Shown piece by piece: positions 24,023-32,861 of a DNA stretch of 64,000 nt. The DNA is from Phaeocystidibacter marisrubri. GTDB lineage: Bacteria; Bacteroidota; Bacteroidia; Flavobacteriales; Schleiferiaceae. The notes beneath the pieces were generated by a model. The model was not told where the DNA came from. It saw nothing but the letters and a program-made list of their open reading frames with translations, and searched no databases. Location: contig NZ_WBVQ01000001.1 of assembly GCF_008933165.1 (NCBI RefSeq), forward strand, positions 558,001 to 622,000, given 5' to 3'. The translations under genes and the position numbers were made by a program. The stretch's first letter is position 1. Every line of letters starts with the position of its first letter.

Positions 24023-25069
24023 ATGTTGCACACAAAGAAGATCAAAACGCCCTCCCTCACTCAGCATATCATTACCAACGATGTATCTTCAGATGAGGTG
24101 GTTCTATTCATTCACGGAAATGCAAGTAGCAGCGTTTTTTGGGAAGAACAAATGGAGATGCTTCCACCAAATTATCGTTCCATCGCGGTAGATTTAAGAG
24201 GGTATGGTGAAACAGAACCTGTCGTTCACGATGCCACTCAGGGATGCCTTCAATGGGCGACTGATATTCTTGAACTCATGGATGAACTGAAAGTGGAAAA
24301 GTGCCATGTTGTTGGTCATTCCATGGGAGGTTCAGCCGTATATAACCTCTTAACCATCGCTCCAGATCGCATTGTAAGTGCAACTCTGGTTGCTCCTGCA
24401 TCACCTTTTGGTTTTGGAGGAACAAAGGATGAAATCGGTACCCCGTGTTATTCAGATTTTGCGGGAAGTGGAGGAGGAACGGTGAATGCAGAATTCGCGC
24501 GTAGAATGAAAGAAGGTGACACTTCGGAAGAAGATCCAAATGCGAGTCCACGGGTAGTGATGAACAGTTTTTATTGGAAACCACCGTTCCGTCCGGCGCG
24601 TGAAGAAAAGCTTCTGCTTTCCATGATTTCAGAACGCGTAGGTGAGGATGCTTACCCTGGAGATTTTGTGGCATCAGAAAATTGGCCGAATGTGGCTCCT
24701 GGGATTTATGGTCCTGTGAATGCGAGCTCTCCTAAATACGCAATTCCTGCTGCTGAGAAATTGATGAAGTCGGGAATCCAGACTCCCATTTTATGGGTGA
24801 GAGGTAGCGATGATCAAATTGTATCAGACAACTCTTTCTTCGAGATGGGAACTTTGGGGAAATTGGGTTTGATTCCAGGTTATCCAGGTGAGGAAGTCTA
24901 TCCTTCACAACCCATGATTGCTCAAACTCGCTATGTACTTGAAAAGTTGAAAGAGGGAGGAGCTACTTACAAAGAGGTAGTTATTGAAGAAACAGGACAT
25001 ACCCCTTACATTGAAAAACCATCCGAGTTTGCTGCCGTATTTCATACACATCTGAAGGAAACCGCCTAA
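24023..25069 (+). CDS. Alpha/beta hydrolase
   Basis: A 348-residue cytoplasmic alpha/beta hydrolase. Seen: oxyanion motif LFIHGNASSS, nucleophile elbow GHSMGG with Ser100, acid Asp in RGSDDQIV (263 or 264) and His326 in ETGHTPYIEKP; a long cap of about 120 residues (roughly 130-250) lies between the core halves. There is no signal peptide, so it should act on an intracellular ester, thioester or lactone. The cap is larger than in common esterases, which suggests a bulky or specific substrate. It follows the KAS III-like gene by 18 bases. Confidence 0.85.
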   Translation: MLHTKKIKTPSLTQHIITNDVSSDEVVLFIHGNASSSVFWEEQMEMLPPNYRSIAVDLRGYGETEPVVHDATQGCLQWATDILELMDELKVEKCHVVGHSMGGSAVYNLLTIAPDRIVSATLVAPASPFGFGGTKDEIGTPCYSDFAGSGGGTVNAEFARRMKEGDTSEEDPNASPRVVMNSFYWKPPFRPAREEKLLLSMISERVGEDAYPGDFVASENWPNVAPGIYGPVNASSPKYAIPAAEKLMKSGIQTPILWVRGSDDQIVSDNSFFEMGTLGKLGLIPGYPGEEVYPSQPMIAQTRYVLEKLKEGGATYKEVVIEETGHTPYIEKPSEFAAVFHTHLKETA

Positions 25070-25083
25070 TTCCAGTTTGAATT

Positions 25084-26604
25084 ATGACAGAATCTGCGTC
25101 ATCATCGATGGTATGGGCAACGGCAGCCTTGCTTGTTCTCTATATGGGAGTCATTCTGTTTTTTGTGATCCGCGGAGCACTGCGGACCAAGAATATGGAT
25201 GACTATGCTTTAGGAAGTATTGCTTTCTCTCCCGTGGCCATAGGCTTGGCGTTGGCAGCGTCGATGACCAGTGCGGCAACGTTTATCATCAATCCAGGAA
25301 TCATTGCTTATTTCGGCATTCCTGGCGTTTTGTCGTACGCCCTTGTAATGCCTGTGGCCGCTCTCGCTTCCTTGGTAATTCTAACTAAGAGATTTCGCAA
25401 GCACGGAAGTACAGCCAAAGCCCTCACAATGGCGCAGTGGATGGGGTCGAAGTTTAAGCACGAGGGAATGGAACGCTTTTTTGCGTTTTTGTCGATGTTA
25501 TTAATCACTTTCATTGTGCTGATTTGCGTGGGACTCACGCAAGTGATTTCGAAGAGTTTGGATGCTGATCCTGTTTATGTCTTACTGGGCGTTGTGGTTT
25601 TCGTCTTTGGGTACATGATGTTTGGAGGTGCGAATTCTATGGTTTACACCAATACTATTCAAGCCCTTCTTATGTTGGTAGTAGCCTTTATCTTATTGGG
25701 TTCTGGCTATGAACACTTCAGCAATGGGGTTCATGGCTTCATCGATAAGTTGGGCGCGATCGATTCGAAGTTAATTCAAACCACAGATGCTTCTAGTCCG
25801 CTATTCCGCGACTATTTTGAGATTGTTTTTTGTCAGATTATCATCGGGATAGCGGTGATATTCCAGCCTCACATCATTACCAAATCGCTTCTCCTCAAGG
25901 ATGAGAGAGATGTCAATAAGTACTTGTTCACAGGCATAACGGTGGAGATTCTCTTCTTCCTCGTTGTGCTTGTTGGACTGTACGCAAGACTTGAATTTCC
26001 AGACCTAACCATGGGGGGGGCGCCTATCAAGGTGGATGAAGTGGTCTCTACATACGTGGTAAATGAGTTTCCCGTATATCTCGGACTTTTGGTTGTTTTG
26101 GGATTGATATCTGCCGGTATCTCTACGCTTGAAGGATTGATTCAATCTCTAAGCACAACCATTACAGCGGATATCATACTTCCGTTATCGGGTCGAAAGA
26201 AAGCCGAGAATATGGAGGAAATGAAGAAACAGGTCGTGTTGAATCGATGGGTGATCGTACTGCTAGCCGTTGTGGCTTTTGCTTTTTCCTATCAGCAAAT
26301 TGTGCACCCAAATTTGAGTGTTGCCATCTTCGCTCAAAACGGAGTTTATGCGTATTTCGCAGCAGCCTCTATTCCAGTTTGTATGGGTCTATTTTTCCCA
26401 TCGGTTAGTGGCAAGACTGTGTTTTTATCAGCGGTAGCAGCCGTTGTGGTTCACTTTGGCATTTACTATTTGAGATTGGGTAGTTATATGCAAATGGAAA
26501 CTCGAAATCCAGCTATTCCAGCAACCTTTGCAATTCTCTCAGCAGTGGTAATTGCCGTTGTTTTTCATCAACTTACAAAGTCTAAAAATACAAGTAATGT
26601 ATAG
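25084..26604 (+). CDS. Sodium:solute symporter (SSS family)
   Basis: A 506-residue inner-membrane transporter with about 13 hydrophobic segments. Seen: AASMTSAATFIINPGIIAYF in the early helices, GYMMFGGANSMVYTNTIQALLM near the middle, and GLISAGISTLEGLIQSLSTT, all typical of the SSS family. Similarity in these motifs to acetate, monocarboxylate and pantothenate branches suggests an organic acid as substrate, but the exact solute cannot be read from sequence. Its last 8 bases overlap the acyl-CoA synthetase gene, implying that import and CoA activation are made together. Confidence 0.88.
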   Translation: MTESASSSMVWATAALLVLYMGVILFFVIRGALRTKNMDDYALGSIAFSPVAIGLALAASMTSAATFIINPGIIAYFGIPGVLSYALVMPVAALASLVILTKRFRKHGSTAKALTMAQWMGSKFKHEGMERFFAFLSMLLITFIVLICVGLTQVISKSLDADPVYVLLGVVVFVFGYMMFGGANSMVYTNTIQALLMLVVAFILLGSGYEHFSNGVHGFIDKLGAIDSKLIQTTDASSPLFRDYFEIVFCQIIIGIAVIFQPHIITKSLLLKDERDVNKYLFTGITVEILFFLVVLVGLYARLEFPDLTMGGAPIKVDEVVSTYVVNEFPVYLGLLVVLGLISAGISTLEGLIQSLSTTITADIILPLSGRKKAENMEEMKKQVVLNRWVIVLLAVVAFAFSYQQIVHPNLSVAIFAQNGVYAYFAAASIPVCMGLFFPSVSGKTVFLSAVAAVVVHFGIYYLRLGSYMQMETRNPAIPATFAILSAVVIAVVFHQLTKSKNTSNV

Positions 26605-28075
26605 CACCGACTGGTTTTCGAAATGGAGTGTGTACAGTCCCGATAAGGTGGCGCTGAAAGACGCTTCAACCGGAGAAACCCGCACCTATGCAGAGTTGAA
26701 TAAAGAGGGCGAAGCACTCGCCTTGTACCTGCACAGAAATCACGGCTTGAAGAAAGGTGACCGCATTGCAGTGGTGTCGGATTTCGGTATGCCGTATTTT
26801 ATTCTTTTCGCCGCGGCGCAAAAGCTGGGCTTTGTACTGGTTCCTCTTAACCAGCGCTTGGCTCCAAGAGAAATTGAATACTTGCTCAACAATAGTGAAC
26901 CCATCCTTCTGGTATACGAAGACAAATATGCTAGCCTCGCCAACCATGCTAACCAAAGTCTCGGCATTCTTTCGTTGACCAATGAGGATATTCACCGTTT
27001 TTCGTTAACTCAAATTGATGGGGATTTGCCAGGTGGTCCGGATATGGACGATCCTATCTTCATCTTGTATACCTCTGGGACTACAGGATTTCCCAAAGGA
27101 GCTCTGTACACGCACAAAATGATGATGTGGAATAGTCTCAATACGGCCCTTCGACTTCACATCACGGCCTTTGATCATACGTTAATGGTGATGCCACCTT
27201 TTCACACTGGGGGCTGGAACGTGTTGACCACTCCTTTTTTGCACTTTGGCGCTTCAGTCACTCTATTACCCAAGTTTGAGGCAGATCGTGTATTGGAACT
27301 GTTGGAGCAAGAAGGAACTACGCTGTTTATGGCGGTGCCAACGATGGTTAAGATGTTGGCAGATAGTCCCGTTTTTAACCACGTAACGCTTGAAAAGCTC
27401 CGCTATTTTATTGTGGGGGGAGAAGCCCTGCCAATTCCCATGATTGAAAAATGGGCGTCGAAAAATGTGATGATTCGTCAAGGGTACGGCTTGACAGAAG
27501 TGGGAACAAACGTCACTTCGTTACCGGCAGAGGACGCTATTCGCAAGAGGGGCTCCATCGGATTTCCGAATTTCTACATTGAGAGCAAATTGGTGAAGGA
27601 GGATGGTAGTGAGGCAGGGCCGAATGAACTTGGAGAGTTTTGGTTGCGAGGCCCAGTGGTGACACCAGGGTATTGGAAGAATCCGGAGGCAACCAAGAAG
27701 AGCATTGTGGATGGGTGGTTTAAAACAGGCGACCTTCTTCGCAAAGATGAAGAAGGCTATTTGTATGTAGTAGATCGCATCAAGAACATGTTTATTTCAG
27801 GCGGTGAAAATGTTTATCCAGCGGAGATTGAAAAATATTTAGTGACGCATCCCAATGTGGTGGAAGTGGCTGTTGTAGGCGTTCCCGATGAGAAATGGGG
27901 TGAAGTAGGTAAAGCGGTTTTGGTGGTAAACGCCGAAATGACAGTAGAGGAAGTGAAGGCTTTTTGTGTGAAGGGATTGGCTAAGTTCAAGGTTCCTAAA
28001 CATTTTGTGTTCACCGACAAATTACCTCAAACGGATTCGGGGAAAATCGACAAGAAGGGGTTAGCGGAAGCATAA
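26597..28075 (+). CDS. AMP-dependent acyl-CoA synthetase (class I adenylate-forming)
   Basis: A 492-residue enzyme that should activate a carboxylic acid with ATP and CoA. Seen: P-loop ILYTSGTTGFPKGA, GYGLTEVGTN (A4/A5 region), KTGDLL, VDRIKNMFISGGENVYP (hinge and A8) and the catalytic lysine in QTDSGKIDKKGL (A10). Length fits medium- or long-chain acyl or aryl acid ligases. The ATG at 26597 lies inside the symporter's last codons; the open frame extends upstream but without the family's N-terminus. It closes the five-gene cluster. Confidence 0.88.
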   Translation: MYSTDWFSKWSVYSPDKVALKDASTGETRTYAELNKEGEALALYLHRNHGLKKGDRIAVVSDFGMPYFILFAAAQKLGFVLVPLNQRLAPREIEYLLNNSEPILLVYEDKYASLANHANQSLGILSLTNEDIHRFSLTQIDGDLPGGPDMDDPIFILYTSGTTGFPKGALYTHKMMMWNSLNTALRLHITAFDHTLMVMPPFHTGGWNVLTTPFLHFGASVTLLPKFEADRVLELLEQEGTTLFMAVPTMVKMLADSPVFNHVTLEKLRYFIVGGEALPIPMIEKWASKNVMIRQGYGLTEVGTNVTSLPAEDAIRKRGSIGFPNFYIESKLVKEDGSEAGPNELGEFWLRGPVVTPGYWKNPEATKKSIVDGWFKTGDLLRKDEEGYLYVVDRIKNMFISGGENVYPAEIEKYLVTHPNVVEVAVVGVPDEKWGEVGKAVLVVNAEMTVEEVKAFCVKGLAKFKVPKHFVFTDKLPQTDSGKIDKKGLAEA

Positions 28076-28132
28076 TCACTTTTCTGTCTGACCTCTTGAT
28101 AAGTCAATCCTCACGTTTGTTATCTTTAGTGA

Positions 28133-29569
28133 ATGAAGCAGAAGTTGGCCAAATTCACCGAGTTTGCAGAGAACCTCTTTCCGCACGAAGTTTACTACCT
28201 ATCGCGTATTGAGAATTTTCAAACCCCAGAGAACAAGGGGATTTTTGAAGTGATTCTCTACAATTTAGACCATCGCGCAGATCCACGGGCCTTTGATGAA
28301 TCCATAGACAAGCGCAAGTATTCCAACTTGAAGAAATGGATAGATGAGAAGCTGAATGAAGCAGACGTCGATCATCAACTTAGAGTGATTCAAGAGCTTG
28401 AGGCTAAAGTGCTGCTCGATCAAGTAGATAAACGCACAGAGAACGAAATTCAAAAGTGGCTACAGCGCGGTGTTCCTTCTCATTATTACTTCCGCAAGAT
28501 CTATGAATTAGCCCAGCATTATGAGCATTTCCTCTTGATTCGCCTCAGAGAAAATGCGGGAGCTAAAGTGGGTGCTTACCTCGATCAGTACAGAGCCAAC
28601 TTTGAATATGCCCAAGAGGTGTTCAATAAATTACAGCAGGCTACTTCGGATATCATCAGCGAATATCGAAACCGTTCGGAAACGCATTTGGGTTGGGAAG
28701 ATTTTCTAACGCGAGTGGTTTACAGTGAGAATATAGATGGAATGAATCAGTATTCTGCCTTTATTCGATTGTCCCTGCTTTACTCCAACCGCGGTGATTA
28801 CCACAAGCTAGAAGGGTTGTACAATTATATTGATGACCGTTTTGTGGAAGGTCGCTATTACTCCAAGCGGATTTTGGCAAATTATTACGCCAATCGTCTT
28901 TTGTATACCAGCCGATTCAATAGTCTCGATGAAGCGGAGCAGTTTGGCTATTTGAGCATCAAGTATAAGAATGCCGACTATCTCTTCTATTTGACGAATC
29001 TGGCAGCCGTACTCATTCGCCAAGGTAAGTCCGAACGTGCCTTGGGTTTGCTTCGAGAGGCTTTTCCCGAGATGCGACAAACCAACAGCTTGCACAACAA
29101 GGTTGGTTTTATCGCCTTTTACATCAAGTGTATGGTTGATATAGGAAGGGTGAAGGAAGCAGAGGCATTTGCCGATTCGTACTTAAAGGCATATCCTAAA
29201 CAAGTGATGAACGGAAGATGGCATTTGTTCTTTGTGGCCTACTTCCGATCTCTTATGATACAAGAGAAATACGGTCGTTTGCTATATCTCGATCACCATT
29301 TTAAGATTGAGAGTTTAGATAGAGCAAACCGAAGTAGTCATTCATATCTCCCCACAATAAGCTGGTATATCAGTATTGCTCGATTTGTTGAGCATGGAGG
29401 TGATCCGGATTCACTGATAGCAGATATGAAGTCGGCCTTGCGAGGTGTGGAGCTTTCTGGGAAGCGTGCAGAACGCGTAAAGCGCATCTATGATGAGCTG
29501 ATAGAAGTAGCTCCACAAGTGTTGAAAAAAGGAAAGTCAGCCATCTTTGATGAAGTTCTAGAGGTTTGA
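28133..29569 (+). CDS. Conserved helical protein of unknown function
   Basis: A 478-residue soluble, helix-rich protein with no signal peptide. Seen: many Tyr/Leu/Ala helix-turn-helix units resembling degenerate TPRs (SAFIRLSLLYSNRGDYHKLE, YFLTNLAAVLIRQGKSERALG, FYIKCMVDIGRVKEAEAFAD). I do not recognise a named family. A weak -7 box (TATCTTTA, 28121-28128) lies 5 bases before the ATG, so it is probably transcribed apart from the acyl-CoA synthetase 57 bases upstream. A scaffold role is plausible from the repeat architecture but not shown. Confidence 0.75.
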   Translation: MKQKLAKFTEFAENLFPHEVYYLSRIENFQTPENKGIFEVILYNLDHRADPRAFDESIDKRKYSNLKKWIDEKLNEADVDHQLRVIQELEAKVLLDQVDKRTENEIQKWLQRGVPSHYYFRKIYELAQHYEHFLLIRLRENAGAKVGAYLDQYRANFEYAQEVFNKLQQATSDIISEYRNRSETHLGWEDFLTRVVYSENIDGMNQYSAFIRLSLLYSNRGDYHKLEGLYNYIDDRFVEGRYYSKRILANYYANRLLYTSRFNSLDEAEQFGYLSIKYKNADYLFYLTNLAAVLIRQGKSERALGLLREAFPEMRQTNSLHNKVGFIAFYIKCMVDIGRVKEAEAFADSYLKAYPKQVMNGRWHLFFVAYFRSLMIQEKYGRLLYLDHHFKIESLDRANRSSHSYLPTISWYISIARFVEHGGDPDSLIADMKSALRGVELSGKRAERVKRIYDELIEVAPQVLKKGKSAIFDEVLEV

Positions 29570-29721
29570 TTCACAGAATGTTATTTTCAAGATGGCCCAG
29601 ATGTTACTCTTTGGTCAATCTAGACGAACGATAGAGTGAGGTGATGTGGGATAGAGACAATATTAACTTAGTGTGAAGTTACTTGAGTGTAACCCATAAC
29701 AACCCATAATTACTAGTCAAA

Positions 29722-30228
29722 ATGAAGAAATTAATCAACCTATCGCTCGCACTCGTAGGTTTTGCAGTGATCGCGACGTCCTGTAAGAAAGACGAAACGA
29801 ACGACGACAATAACAACAACACGGCGCAGGGTATACAAGGCGAATGGCAATCATCTGGTGACGATGTTGCCCCTCTTCTCGCAGCATTGTTCGGAACCGA
29901 TTCCATCTATGCGAATTTCGCTATGGATATGAGCTATACTGTAGAGCAGTATGATTCAACTGGTGCAAAATTGACACTTTCAGGTGTGTATACTCAAACC
30001 AAATCAGGAGTTGGTGATATCTGGACCATCACCGTGAACCAATCTTCTCCTGCGGCTTTGGATAGCGAAGGTATTTTTGAAGTCACCAATTCAACGATGT
30101 TGTACGAAATTGTTCAAACCAACCCAGATATAGGTGCTGTTCCTCCTACAGCTGCAGGCGGATTCGGTAGTACCAATGGAGGTGCTCTGGGAATGATGAA
30201 TGTTCAGACATATCAAAAGATTGAGTAA
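29722..30228 (+). CDS. Lipocalin-like lipoprotein of unknown function
   Basis: A 168-residue lipoprotein: SPII signal with lipobox ATSC (Cys21), then a low-complexity Asp/Asn linker (DETNDDNNNNT), then a beta-rich domain (IQGEWQSSGDDVAPLLAALF, SGVYTQTKSGVGDIWTITV, NSTMLYEIVQTN). The pattern of WxxS-type strands resembles small lipocalin-like Bacteroidetes lipoproteins. The N-terminal KKDE after the Cys may affect surface export, but this is not certain. A long hairpin follows the gene. Confidence 0.75.
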   Translation: MKKLINLSLALVGFAVIATSCKKDETNDDNNNNTAQGIQGEWQSSGDDVAPLLAALFGTDSIYANFAMDMSYTVEQYDSTGAKLTLSGVYTQTKSGVGDIWTITVNQSSPAALDSEGIFEVTNSTMLYEIVQTNPDIGAVPPTAAGGFGSTNGGALGMMNVQTYQKIE

Positions 30229-30253
30229 CCAAAACTTTTGAGTATTGGAAAAG

Positions 30254-30311
30254 GCGGACTTTCCGATTGACCGAAATCAAACCGGTCGAATGATCGGGGA
30301 ATCCGCTTTTT
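30254..30311 (+). terminator. Long branched hairpin followed by a T-run
   Basis: Outer arms about 14 bases long (GCGGACTTTCCGAT and ATCGGGGAATCCGC) pair with one mismatch and G-U pairs; an inner GACCG/CGGTC hairpin sits within. Six T follow at 30306-30311. It separates the lipoprotein gene from the porin-like gene starting at 30334. Confidence 0.65.
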
Positions 30312-30333
30312 TCATGCCCTTTATCCAACAGCC

Positions 30334-31899
30334 ATGAAGAAATTACTACTTGCCATTTGCTTGTCTACTGGTGTGGCTTTTGGCCAAGTTGAGCCAGCAG
30401 GTGGGACGAGTGTTTTTGACAAGGAACTTCCACAGGATAGCGAACGCGAATTTCAGTTTATCGCGTATTGGTATAGCCAGGCGGTTTCGTCAAACTACTA
30501 TCCCACTAACGACTTTCTCAAAGGTCAGGTGATTGGTCGATTGTTCGGTCAAAATACTACGCAAACTTCGGCGGAGAATACATCGCTATATGTGGAACAG
30601 CGTCTTCTTCCATTCTTTATCTATCAACCTAAATTATTCAACGGGAGGGCCGTTTTGCGCGCTTCTTTTGAAATCGATTTTACCTGGGGAGATGTGGCAT
30701 ATGGAACAGGGGGTAACTTTGGGGGAGCGGTTTCAGCAGATCAAGTAAACATTCAGACTCAAAACGTTGAATTGGAGTTTATTCCATTTAAGAATTGGAC
30801 CATTAATCTGGGGCTTCAACGCATGTTTGACAATCCGTACAACCCTTACCGTACCTTGTTTGATTACCAAACACAAACGGGCTATCGTTTAATGTATTGG
30901 GGGACCGATGCTTCTGGTATTACGGCTCGTTACCAAGGCGATTACAACCGTTGGAAGTTTGGAGCATGGAAGTTCTATGAAAATCAAGTTCAGGAGAATG
31001 ATGACGTGAGTATGTACGAGGTGATGTACGAACGTGACATTACCCAGAACTGGCGCTGGGGTGGAAGTGTGAATTACGTACGCGACCGTGCCAATGGTGA
31101 GGGAGGACCCTCCATTCTTGGTCAGGGTTTGAACTCTACCCTCAGTGAATACAACGGTACATTCCGCTTTCCTTTAGGAGGTAATCCCTATAGAGCTGAT
31201 ATCTTCTGGTTGGGGAGCTTTTGGAGTAGAAACGTGAATTACACCAGTGATCGCTTTATGACAACAGGTTTCGTTAAGTACAACCTTGGTTCGGTAGACA
31301 CTTTAGTCGCTAACGAAAATTACGCTCAACGCGCTTCCATTGGAGGTCTAGCAGTGAATTTGCACGGTGGGTATCGCTACGGTATAACGAAAGGGGATGT
31401 CTTGACGGTGGATTTCCTCTATACAGCTGGAGATGGGAATGGTATCAATGACAACCACTACAGCGGAGTGATGACAGGGAATAACTGGGGTTCTCCTGTA
31501 AGTGTTTGGATTAGCCATGGTGCCTATATCCTGTTCCCACATGGGAATGTTGTAAACCGTTTTGTAGCGGCTGTTAATGATGTATCCAACTTGGGGTACG
31601 GACTTACGGGAGGTACTGTTAATCTTTATCATGACATCATTCCGAACAAGTTAAACGCGAAGATTGGTGCGGCATCTGCCATTAGTAATGTTGCGCCGCC
31701 CAACGGTGGATTCTTAATGGGAGTTGAGGCCAATGGCAGGTTGAGCTGGGCTCCGAAGGTATACATGAACCTAGAACTCCATGCGGCATATATGTGGCTG
31801 GGTGACTTTTACGATAGCGGACGTGTGAATGGCGGAAATGCCGAACGTCCGGTTAATCCTTGGACCGTATTTCTCGGATATAAATGGCTAATGTTCTGA
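30334..31899 (+). CDS. Outer-membrane porin-like beta-barrel protein
   Basis: A 521-residue exported protein: signal peptide (LLLAICLSTGVAFGQ), then alternating amphipathic strands rich in Tyr, Trp and Gly (LEFIPFKNWTINLGLQRMFD, ITARYQGDYNRWKFGAWKFY, MNLELHAAYMWLGDF), ending with an aromatic C-terminus (FLGYKWLMF), the usual outer-membrane barrel signal. It resembles the large alginate-export-type porins, but no ligand can be read from sequence. The lipoprotein hydrolase gene starts 2 bases after its stop, so the two are probably one unit. Confidence 0.8.
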   Translation: MKKLLLAICLSTGVAFGQVEPAGGTSVFDKELPQDSEREFQFIAYWYSQAVSSNYYPTNDFLKGQVIGRLFGQNTTQTSAENTSLYVEQRLLPFFIYQPKLFNGRAVLRASFEIDFTWGDVAYGTGGNFGGAVSADQVNIQTQNVELEFIPFKNWTINLGLQRMFDNPYNPYRTLFDYQTQTGYRLMYWGTDASGITARYQGDYNRWKFGAWKFYENQVQENDDVSMYEVMYERDITQNWRWGGSVNYVRDRANGEGGPSILGQGLNSTLSEYNGTFRFPLGGNPYRADIFWLGSFWSRNVNYTSDRFMTTGFVKYNLGSVDTLVANENYAQRASIGGLAVNLHGGYRYGITKGDVLTVDFLYTAGDGNGINDNHYSGVMTGNNWGSPVSVWISHGAYILFPHGNVVNRFVAAVNDVSNLGYGLTGGTVNLYHDIIPNKLNAKIGAASAISNVAPPNGGFLMGVEANGRLSWAPKVYMNLELHAAYMWLGDFYDSGRVNGGNAERPVNPWTVFLGYKWLMF

Positions 31900-31901
31900 T
31901 C

Positions 31902-32861
31902 ATGAAAAGAGGTATAAAATATTTTCTCGCCATTGGAGTCACAGCGCTGATGGCGGCGTGTGCAACTCCGTACGCCGAGATTGAAGGCCTTGGTTCGATG
32001 GAGAACGACCTTCAATATCCATTTGAAGTGAAACGTCAAGCTCTCAGTTTTGGTGGAGAGGTAGCCTATGTAGATGAAGGTTCTGGTGATCAAACCATTA
32101 TTTTAATTCACGGGCTAGGTAGCTATTTGCCTGCATGGAAAAAGAACATTCCTGCATTGGCTGAGAACTACCGTGTGATAGCCCTCGATCTCCCAGGGTA
32201 TGGGAAGTCGTCCAAAGGAGCTTGGGAAGGAAGTTTAGAGTTCTTTTCTGAGTCGGTTATTGAATTAGCCGATAGTCTTGGTATTGATCAATTCGTTTTG
32301 GGCGGACATTCAATGGGGGGGCAAATTACCATCGTCACAGCATTGGAACACCCAGAACGAGTAACAAAATTGATTCTTGCTGCACCAGCGGGTTTCGAAA
32401 CTTTTCACGACGGAGAAAAGGAGTGGTTTCGATCCGTTGCAACCCGCAGCTTAACTCGTCTAGCAAAGCCTAAAACCATTCAGGAGAACGTAGAAATCAA
32501 CTTCTATAGCATGCCAGACGATGCAGAGTTTATGATCCGCGATAGAATTGCCATGCGTTCTGCAGCTGATTTTGAAGGCTATGCCTACATCATTTCAAAG
32601 TCCATCGTTGCCATGGTAGACCGACCAGTTTTTGATTACCTCAATCAGATCCATCAACCTACACTTGTCTTTTTTGGTGAAGGTGATCAATTGATTCCCA
32701 ATCGTTACTTAACTGGAGGTGAAACTCAAAAAATCGCCGAAAGCGGAAGTGCTCAAATTCCCAACTGCACCCTTCACATGGTTCCAAAGGCTGGGCACTT
32801 TGTACACTTTGAACAATCGGAGTTTTACAATGAGAAGGTGAAGGAGTTTATGGGGTTGTAG
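31902..32861 (+). CDS. Alpha/beta hydrolase lipoprotein
   Basis: A 319-residue lipoprotein esterase-like enzyme. Seen: SPII signal with lipobox MAAC (Cys20), oxyanion HGLGSYLPAW, nucleophile elbow GGHSMGG (Ser137), acid in FFGEGDQLIPN and His in KAGHFVHFE. The triad is complete, so it should be an active esterase or related hydrolase anchored in the envelope. The chosen ATG gives the signal peptide directly; an upstream ATG at 31884 would overlap the porin end. The last codons (GTG-AAG-GAG-TTT-ATG-GGG) resemble the 9-base repeat that follows the stop. Confidence 0.85.
   Translation: MKRGIKYFLAIGVTALMAACATPYAEIEGLGSMENDLQYPFEVKRQALSFGGEVAYVDEGSGDQTIILIHGLGSYLPAWKKNIPALAENYRVIALDLPGYGKSSKGAWEGSLEFFSESVIELADSLGIDQFVLGGHSMGGQITIVTALEHPERVTKLILAAPAGFETFHDGEKEWFRSVATRSLTRLAKPKTIQENVEINFYSMPDDAEFMIRDRIAMRSAADFEGYAYIISKSIVAMVDRPVFDYLNQIHQPTLVFFGEGDQLIPNRYLTGGETQKIAESGSAQIPNCTLHMVPKAGHFVHFEQSEFYNEKVKEFMGL

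Noticed and set aside
22271-28075. OleABCD-type olefin or beta-lactone pathway (thiolase-like OleA, hydrolase OleB, synthetase OleC, reductase OleD).
   Set aside because: All four protein folds are present, but the reductase is a classical 244-residue FabG-type SDR and not the extended OleD type, the KAS III-like protein lacks the catalytic His and Asn, and a symporter lies between. The resemblance is of families only.
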